Shown here piece by piece: positions 23,983-28,722 of a stretch of 28,722 bases of DNA. The stretch lies in the NCBI GenBank assembly GCA_036655355.1, contig JAVVQG010000021.1, positions 1 through 28,722 of the forward strand, read 5' to 3'. The position numbers and the translations under genes are program-made. Positions within the stretch are counted from its first letter, which is position 1, and the number at the start of each line of letters is the position of its first letter. Source of the stretch: JAUNSR01 sp036655355. Its GTDB lineage: Bacteria; Bacteroidota; Bacteroidia; Bacteroidales; JAUNSR01. The notes beneath the pieces were generated by a model. It had not been told where the DNA came from and did not search any database. It worked only from the letters and a program-made list of their open reading frames with translations.

Positions 23983-24079
23983 ATGCCATCGCCAAAATGC
24001 TCTTAAATGTTGAGATACCCAACAAAAGGTATAGAGATGGCGCATTTGAACTTAATGTCATAAATTAAATAATATACAA
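23983..24079 (+). repeat. 96-bp leader repeat, copy R3 (diverged)
   Basis: 97 bases that align end to end with R1, R2 and R4 in the direction of the following gene, sharing GATGGCGCATTTGA, the CCCAA...AGGTAtA segment and the end ATATACAA. It begins with an ATG at 23983 and ends at the base before the ATG of the adaptor gene. ATACC (24015-24019) pairs with GGTAT (24028-24032), and ATG/CCAT with ATGG/CAT closes the outer stem in a slightly shifted form. It fills nearly the whole gap inside the exporter operon. Confidence 0.8.
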
Positions 24080-25180
24080 ATGAAAAAGATCTTCAAATTT
24101 GTTCTACTCGGCTTACTGGCGGTGCTGGTATTGGGAACTTTTGTTTTCTTATGGAAGAAATCGCAACCAGAGAAAACTACGTACGAATTGGTTTCTCCAT
24201 CTATTCAGAACATACAAAAGAAAACGGTAGCGACCGGTAAGGTGGAACCGCGTGATGAGGTATTGATTAAACCCCAAATCTCGGGTATTATCACGGAATT
24301 GTATAAGGAGGCAGGACAACGTATCCAAAAAGGTGACGTTATCGCAAAGGTGAAGGTAATTCCGGAGATGAGTCAGCTAAACAATGCGCAGACTAGTGTG
24401 CGTACAGCTAAGATCAGTCTCGATCTTACAAAAAAAGAATACGAACGCGTAGAAGAGCTTTACAGGAATAATGTGGTTTCGAAAGAGGAGTATGAGAAGA
24501 GTCTCGCCGATTTCGAAAAAGCGAAAGAGAATGCTCAGGCTGCTCAGGACCAACTGGAGATTGTTACGGAAGGGATCTCTAAAAGATCGGGGGAATTTAA
24601 TAATACGATGATTCGGTCAACCATTTCAGGTATGATTCTGGATGTTCCTGTTAAAGTGGGTAACTCGGTTATTCTTTCAAATACATTTAATGATGGTACC
24701 ACCATTGCATCAGTTGCCGATATGGGTGATATGATTTTCCGCGGGAACATTGATGAAACAGAGGTGGGACGTGTCGTTGAGGGAATGCCTATCACATTGA
24801 CTGTCGGAGCTTTGCAAGATCATCAGTTTAATGCGATGCTAGAGTATATTTCGCCTAAAGGAACGGAAGAGAATGGTGCGATTCTTTTTGAGATTAAAGC
24901 GGCCGCCCAAATTCCGGATTCTGTATTCGTTAGAGCCGGCTACAGTGCCAATGCCGAGATTATCCTTGCTAAACGCGATTCAGTGATCTCTGTTCCGGAA
25001 AGTACCATTGAGTTCTCCGGAGACAGTGCATTCGTATATATGGTAACAGCGGAGGCTCCCGAACAGCTTTTCGATCGCAAGTTGGTGAAGACAGGCTTGT
25101 CTGACGGTTTGAATATCGAAGTGCTAGAGGGGCTAACGACGGATGTTAAGATCCGCGGAAATAAAATCATTAAAAAATAA
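24080..25180 (+). CDS. Periplasmic adaptor (membrane fusion) protein, MacA/HlyD type
   Basis: 366 residues. An N-terminal membrane anchor (about 5-25) is followed by half of the lipoyl domain (VATGKVEPRDEVLIKPQISG, about 51-70), a coiled-coil hairpin (about 100-165, heptads such as TKKEYERVEELYRNNVVSKE), the second lipoyl half (MIRSTISGMILDVPVKVGNSV) and a beta-barrel plus membrane-proximal domain. It links the two MacB-type permeases to the TolC-type channel encoded six bases downstream. Repeat R3 ends directly at its start codon, the only large gap in the operon, so its expression may differ from that of the permeases. Confidence 0.94.
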   Translation: MKKIFKFVLLGLLAVLVLGTFVFLWKKSQPEKTTYELVSPSIQNIQKKTVATGKVEPRDEVLIKPQISGIITELYKEAGQRIQKGDVIAKVKVIPEMSQLNNAQTSVRTAKISLDLTKKEYERVEELYRNNVVSKEEYEKSLADFEKAKENAQAAQDQLEIVTEGISKRSGEFNNTMIRSTISGMILDVPVKVGNSVILSNTFNDGTTIASVADMGDMIFRGNIDETEVGRVVEGMPITLTVGALQDHQFNAMLEYISPKGTEENGAILFEIKAAAQIPDSVFVRAGYSANAEIILAKRDSVISVPESTIEFSGDSAFVYMVTAEAPEQLFDRKLVKTGLSDGLNIEVLEGLTTDVKIRGNKIIKK

Positions 25181-25186
25181 GAGTCG

Positions 25187-26527
25187 ATGAGAAAAAGATA
25201 TCTGATCCCACTCTTGCTTCTTAGTGCGATGAGCGCTTTGGGACAAGAGAAATGGACGCTTAGACAATGTATCGAATATGCGATTGAAAACAACATCGAT
25301 ATTCGAAGCAGAATGATTGAAAAGGAAAATCAGGAAATTCAACTCAATACGGCTAAGATGAGTCGTCTTCCGAATCTGAATGCAGGGGCAAGCGAGCATT
25401 TCGGTTTCGGACGAAGCACTACGCGCGAAGGTACGACAGAGGATAATACCTCTTCAAGTACTTCATTCAACTTACAAACCTCTTTACCCGTTTTTACAGG
25501 ATTCCGAATCCCGAATGAGATTAAAGCGAAGAAATTCGATCTTGCTGCTGCAATCGAGGACTTGAACAAAGCAAAGGAGGATTTATCGCTAAACATTACC
25601 GGTTTTTACCTGCAATCGCTATTCGCTAAAGAATTGCTAACTATCTCGATCGAACAGGTCCGATTGAGTAAAGAACAATTAGTGCAAACGGAACAATTGG
25701 TAAAAAACGGAAAGAGTCCGATTTCTCAATTGTATGAAACGCAAGCCCAACTGGCCAAAGATGAATTGACACTTACTGAAAGTGAAAATAATGTGATGCT
25801 TGCTCTTCTCGATTTGAGTCAAGTCCTGAATCTACCCAATGAGAAGGATTTTGATATTGAGACTCCGGATATTGCCGCGATTCTTGTTCAGGATATGAAG
25901 GAACTTCTTAACCCGATGGAAGTGTACGATTATTCGGTGAGTAACCGGCCGGGAATTAAAGCCGCACAATATCGTCTGGAAAGCAGTTTGAAAAATCTGA
26001 ATATCGCGAAGTCTAATTATTATCCATCTCTTAGTCTAAGTGCCGGATATAGTAATAGTTATTATTATAGCTACAATTTACCCGAAGGTATGAAAAACCT
26101 TTCGTTTAGAGACCAATTGAAGAATAATGGCAGTGAGTCGCTGGGGTTGTCTCTCTCTATTCCGATTTTCAACCGCTTTGCAACGCGAAATCAAGTAAAA
26201 CAGGCACGTCTGAGCATCGATGCACAGAAGCTGCAACTATTGAATGCTAAACAGAACCTTTTCAAAGAGATACAGCAGGCATATTTCAATGCATCCGCTT
26301 CTGAGAGCAAATTCAAATCCGCCGCCAAAGCAGTTGAGGCCTCTCGTATCGCCTATGAACATGAGGAGTTGAAATACAGGAACGGACGATCTACAACTTT
26401 AGAGTTAAACAATGCGCAGGTTCGTCTTGAAAGATCGCTTGCAGAAGAAGCTCAAGCAAAATATGACTATGTCTTCCGTTCGAAGATTCTCGATTTCTAT
26501 AACGGCAAACCGCTTTATTTTGAATAA
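25187..26527 (+). CDS. TolC family outer-membrane efflux protein
   Basis: 446 residues. A signal peptide (cleavage near SALG-Q) is followed by EKWTLRQCIEYAIENNIDI, the standard TolC-family start. Two repeats of long helices and short barrel strands follow, with LNLPNEKDFDIE after the first helical half and SYSN...YYYSYNL barrel-type sequence in the second half, and AYFNASASESKF, RYGRSTTLELNNAQ-type motifs (here KYRNGRSTTLELNNAQ) near the end. It provides the exit duct across the outer membrane for the MacAB-like pump upstream, six bases after the adaptor gene. It is the last gene of the operon. Confidence 0.95.
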   Translation: MRKRYLIPLLLLSAMSALGQEKWTLRQCIEYAIENNIDIRSRMIEKENQEIQLNTAKMSRLPNLNAGASEHFGFGRSTTREGTTEDNTSSSTSFNLQTSLPVFTGFRIPNEIKAKKFDLAAAIEDLNKAKEDLSLNITGFYLQSLFAKELLTISIEQVRLSKEQLVQTEQLVKNGKSPISQLYETQAQLAKDELTLTESENNVMLALLDLSQVLNLPNEKDFDIETPDIAAILVQDMKELLNPMEVYDYSVSNRPGIKAAQYRLESSLKNLNIAKSNYYPSLSLSAGYSNSYYYSYNLPEGMKNLSFRDQLKNNGSESLGLSLSIPIFNRFATRNQVKQARLSIDAQKLQLLNAKQNLFKEIQQAYFNASASESKFKSAAKAVEASRIAYEHEELKYRNGRSTTLELNNAQVRLERSLAEEAQAKYDYVFRSKILDFYNGKPLYFE

Positions 26528-26710
26528 TCAAAAGAGAGTTCTAGAATGGTTTTTGGGCTTGGACAGTAGAATCCCCAATTATCTTTAGGAGACTTGTAAT
26601 CAAAGTATCGGTATTTGGTATGTGGGGCTTTGGTAATAGAATTAAAAATTACCTGTTATTAAATTATGCCCAATAAAGGTATATAACAATACTTGGCACT
26701 TTGAAAAAAG
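26528..26710. other. Spacer after the exporter operon
   Basis: 183 AT-rich bases with no reading frame of note. At 26666-26687 a 22-base stretch resembles the middle of repeat R4 (ATGCCCAA...AGGTATATA), but the rest of the repeat is not recognisable there. The strong hairpin that follows is listed separately. Confidence 0.5.
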
Positions 26711-26766
26711 AATACCCCTTGTTTTCTTCCGTTCCGATTTCAGGAACATAGAAAACAAGGGGTATT
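26711..26766. terminator. Long hairpin terminator between the tolC-type gene and the radical SAM gene
   Basis: A perfect 17-base-pair stem (26711-26727 with 26750-26766), starting AATACCCCTTG, encloses a second five-pair stem GTTCC/GGAAC (26731-26735 and 26743-26747). On the minus strand it is followed by TTCTTTTTTC, about 58 bases after the radical SAM stop codon, so it should end that transcript. It may also stop the plus-strand exporter transcript, although the plus T-run is weak. Confidence 0.8.
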
Positions 26767-26823
26767 TAATTTAATATTATTGGCTTCTTTCTATTTCACT
26801 TAAGCTATACTGTGGGGAAATGT

Positions 26824-28443
26824 TTAGGAAACCGGTATTTGTTTAGCGATGAAAACTGGCTTCTGACGCTGTACGCCTCTGTCGAATCCGAATACATATT
26901 CATCTAAATAATAATATCGCATTTCATTTGTCTGTATTCCCTCAAGCACCTCCAGTTGATCGGGCAACTCCAGAAGCGCTTTCATGCGCTGTGCCGGCTC
27001 TTTGCCCAAAGGCATTCCGATTTTGATCCACGCCAGCGAAACCTCTTTCAAGTGCGATGGGTAGTACTCCTTCACAAACTCATATAAAAGCATTCCACGG
27101 CGCTCAAGGCTCAGAGGTTGCTCCAACACCTCCTTGGCTGCCAAATAATCGAGAAACGCCTCCAAAAAGCTGTTTTCCGACATCATCAATGCACGGAATA
27201 CCTCTTGCCAGCCGCCGGTATTGTAGTACATATCCAACAGACGCGACAACAATCGAGAGCGAAGCAGGTCTGCGGCACTCATCCCGTCGGATTGCAATAC
27301 CTCGTAAGGGGGATAGGGAGCATAGAGGATTCCCAATTGAGACGCCTCTCTACGCATACGTGTTCCCGGAAGCAATTTCAGCAATTCCATCTGAATCTCA
27401 CCCGCATCAAAAGCGGCAAGAGTATGAATATCTTCCACCATCATCGGATAGGTGTAACGCGGCAGTCCGGCGATCAAATCTGCATGCGTCTCCATATTGT
27501 CGAGCGAGCAAAGAAAACGGAGACCCTCGAGCGACGCCTCGAGCGATCCCAATCGACGACTCTCGGTCAGTACTTCTTGTCGGAGACTCTGAATTCCCGC
27601 TTCTAGATGGAGTAGGCCGTGCGGCATGGTGCGTAGCTTTGCCTTCACCTCGTCACCCAACATGGCCGGATGCACCTCCAGATGGAAATTGAGCTTTCCG
27701 TTGAACTCCTCAAAAAGTTCCAACATCTGAATGGCACGTTTGCTCTGTCCGTTAAAGGTGCGGTCCAAAAGGCGAATGCTGGTGATTCCCATCTCATAGT
27801 AACCGTACAAACGTTCTCTAACTTCCTCTAGCGAGATGAAACGAACCGGTTTATCGGCTCCGCTCACACAGAAAGCGCAGGTATTAAAACAACCGCGGGC
27901 CGTTTCAAATTGAACGAACGCACGGTCTCTGCAGAAGAAGGGACTCGTTTCGGGGGCTTTGAGGGATGCGAAATCCATCACGCGAGCCAATCCTCCATCG
28001 TGATACAAATCCTCTTCGTCAATATAACAAACACCTTCTATCGCATTCCATTCAGTAGTAGAATCAAGTACATCGAGCCATTTAGGTAGATTCTCTTCCC
28101 CCTCTCCTCGGAAAACCATATCGACAAAAGGATGCTGTCGAAGGTAAGACTCATTCTCGCCTAAAAACTCCGGTCCTCCCAACGCTATCTTACATCCGGG
28201 CAGCAATACGCTGACACGAGACAAGACGGCCAACAAGTGTTCGTGGGTAAACAGCCACGCCGTGGCGCAAATCAGGTCCGGACGCTCCGCCACTACTTGG
28301 TGCACGATCGTTGCCACCGAGATATTGATATTGGTGCGAATCACCCTCCACTCGTGCTGCTCGTCACATTGAGCGTGAATAGCGGGCAATGCCAGAGAGG
28401 AGTGAGAATAAGAAGAGTTTAGGTCGAGCCAGAGAATTTTCAT
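26824..28443 (-). CDS. B12-binding-domain radical SAM protein with DUF4080 C-terminus
   Basis: 539 residues. The N-terminal part (about 1-125) is a cobalamin-binding-like Rossmann domain (MKILWLDLNSSYSHSSLALP, PGCKIALGGPEF) without the DxHxxG cobalamin ligand, as in many class B relatives. The radical SAM core follows with CxxxCxxC at Cys 185, 189 and 192 (ARGCFNTCAFC), binding the 4Fe-4S cluster, then LEAGIQS and LIAGLP. The C-terminal third (about 355-520) fits the DUF4080 family. The substrate is unknown. It stands alone on the minus strand, with a promoter at 28564-28596 and repeat R4 filling the leader. Confidence 0.9.
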   Translation of the reverse strand: MKILWLDLNSSYSHSSLALPAIHAQCDEQHEWRVIRTNINISVATIVHQVVAERPDLICATAWLFTHEHLLAVLSRVSVLLPGCKIALGGPEFLGENESYLRQHPFVDMVFRGEGEENLPKWLDVLDSTTEWNAIEGVCYIDEEDLYHDGGLARVMDFASLKAPETSPFFCRDRAFVQFETARGCFNTCAFCVSGADKPVRFISLEEVRERLYGYYEMGITSIRLLDRTFNGQSKRAIQMLELFEEFNGKLNFHLEVHPAMLGDEVKAKLRTMPHGLLHLEAGIQSLRQEVLTESRRLGSLEASLEGLRFLCSLDNMETHADLIAGLPRYTYPMMVEDIHTLAAFDAGEIQMELLKLLPGTRMRREASQLGILYAPYPPYEVLQSDGMSAADLLRSRLLSRLLDMYYNTGGWQEVFRALMMSENSFLEAFLDYLAAKEVLEQPLSLERRGMLLYEFVKEYYPSHLKEVSLAWIKIGMPLGKEPAQRMKALLELPDQLEVLEGIQTNEMRYYYLDEYVFGFDRGVQRQKPVFIAKQIPVS

Positions 28444-28538
28444 TTTATATTATCTATTTTTTAACGCTATGGTCAAATGCACCATCTATATACCTCCAGT
28501 TGGGCATCTCAGCTTTCGATGAGCTATGGCGATTTCAT
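28444..28538 (-). repeat. 96-bp leader repeat, copy R4
   Basis: 95 bases. On the minus strand it starts ATGAAATCGCCATAGCTCA at 28538 and ends ATAATATAAA at the base before the radical SAM start codon (28443). The outer stem is CGCCAT (28526-28531) with ATGGTG (28480-28485), where a G-T pair replaces the G-C of R1/R2. ATGCC (28503-28507) pairs with GGTAT (28490-28494). About three quarters of the positions agree with R2. Confidence 0.87.
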
Positions 28539-28563
28539 TTTCAATTAATAATTGAATTTACCA

Positions 28564-28596
28564 CAAAGGTAACTGTTTATACCGAAGCTGAATAAA
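28564..28596 (-). promoter_or_regulatory. Promoter of the radical SAM gene, upstream of repeat R4
   Basis: On the minus strand TACCTTTG (28564-28571) matches TAnnTTTG perfectly, with TTTA (28593-28596) 21 bases upstream as a weak -33 element. Transcription would start near 28557, giving a leader of about 113 bases, of which 95 are repeat R4. Confidence 0.65.
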
Positions 28597-28612
28597 GAGG
28601 AATGCTATCAAA

Positions 28613-28658
28613 ACAAAAAAAGCGAGACCCCGCCACATCGCTGTAACGGAGTCTCGCT
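28613..28658 (-). terminator. Hairpin terminator from a gene right of the window
   Basis: AGCGAGAC (28621-28628) pairs with GTCTCGCT (28651-28658), extended by CCG/CGG inside. On the minus strand the stem is followed by a T-run (complement of the A-run 28613-28620). No minus-strand gene lies between it and the window end, so the gene it serves is outside. Confidence 0.75.
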
Positions 28659-28681
28659 TTCAAAACTGTCTTAAAACAAGA

Positions 28682-28709
28682 AAAGCTCGTCGATTACTCG
28701 ACAAGCTTT
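28682..28709. terminator. Second hairpin, tandem terminator
   Basis: AAAGCT-GTCGA (28682-28693, one mismatch) pairs with TCGAC-AGCTTT (28698-28709) around a four-base loop. T-rich sequence follows on the minus strand (TTTTCTTGTTTT) and a shorter one on the plus strand. It lies 23 bases before the other hairpin in the minus direction, so the two may be tandem terminators of a gene beyond the window. Confidence 0.55.
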
Positions 28710-28722
28710 CTTTAAAAACGGC

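Noticed and set aside
26666..26687. A possible fifth repeat fragment (ATGCCCAA...AGGTATATA) after the tolC-type gene
   Set aside because: Only about 22 bases resemble R4, the outer stem and the opening ATGAAATCGCC are absent, and no gene follows in that direction. Chance similarity in AT-rich sequence cannot be excluded.
27057..27692. Two overlapping open frames on the plus strand opposite the radical SAM gene
   Set aside because: Both are shadows of a strongly supported gene, and no ribosome-binding or promoter signal precedes them.

Overview
The window looks like chromosome from a member of the Bacteroidota, most likely the order Bacteroidales and perhaps a Parabacteroides-like lineage (the family-level guess is inference). 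The reasons are a gene set typical of that phylum (DUF4199, DUF6452, DUF6048, DUF4783 and DUF3822 families, a DUF4080 radical SAM protein, a CarboxypepD_reg-type outer-membrane barrel) and several promoters of the Bacteroidota form TTTG-N19..21-TAnnTTTG. Almost all genes are conserved, housekeeping-type genes. I see no transposase, integrase, phage gene or CRISPR array.

Layout. 1-343 (minus strand) holds an RNA unit: promoter, the small SRP RNA, a tRNA-Thr(TGT), a terminator, then a second identical tRNA-Thr cut by the window edge. 344-700 is non-coding apart from a promoter. 701-3985 (plus) is a run of a DUF4199 membrane protein, a DPM1/GtrB-like glycosyltransferase, a nitroreductase, a DUF6452 lipoprotein and a DUF6048 outer-membrane protein, several of them overlapping. 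4022-8274 (plus) is an ApbE-type flavin transferase and a large AsmA-like protein, meeting rlmH (minus) tail to tail. 8845-10063 (plus) is a DUF4783 protein and nadC from a clear promoter, ending in a bidirectional terminator shared with a RecD-like helicase (minus, 10127-11560). 11659-13713 (plus) is a pilin-like membrane protein, an actin-fold DUF3822 protein and rsmD. Then come cardiolipin synthase (minus) and a 947-residue outer-membrane barrel (minus). 18561-20393 (plus) is an MsbA-type exporter. 20689-26527 (plus) is a complete MacAB-TolC-like tripartite exporter with two different permease genes. 26824-28443 (minus) is a cobalamin-binding-type radical SAM protein. Terminator hairpins from an unseen neighbour close the window.

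The least expected signal is a family of interspersed repeats of about 96 bp. There are four copies: two in tandem before the outer-membrane barrel gene, one inside the exporter operon directly before the adaptor gene, and one before the radical SAM gene. Every copy has the same orientation relative to the gene that follows, ends at or within about 10 bases of that gene's start codon, begins with its own ATG, and can fold into a closing stem with two inner hairpins, whose pairing is partly kept in diverged copies. At the radical SAM locus a good promoter lies just upstream, so the repeat would form nearly the whole 5' untranslated leader. It may be a mobile leader element that inserts at ATGAAA start codons, or a structured regulatory RNA.

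A second point is the pairing of a pilin-like, apparently highly expressed membrane protein with a DUF3822 protein. DUF3822 has an actin-like fold, as do PilM and GspL in type IV pilus and type II secretion systems.
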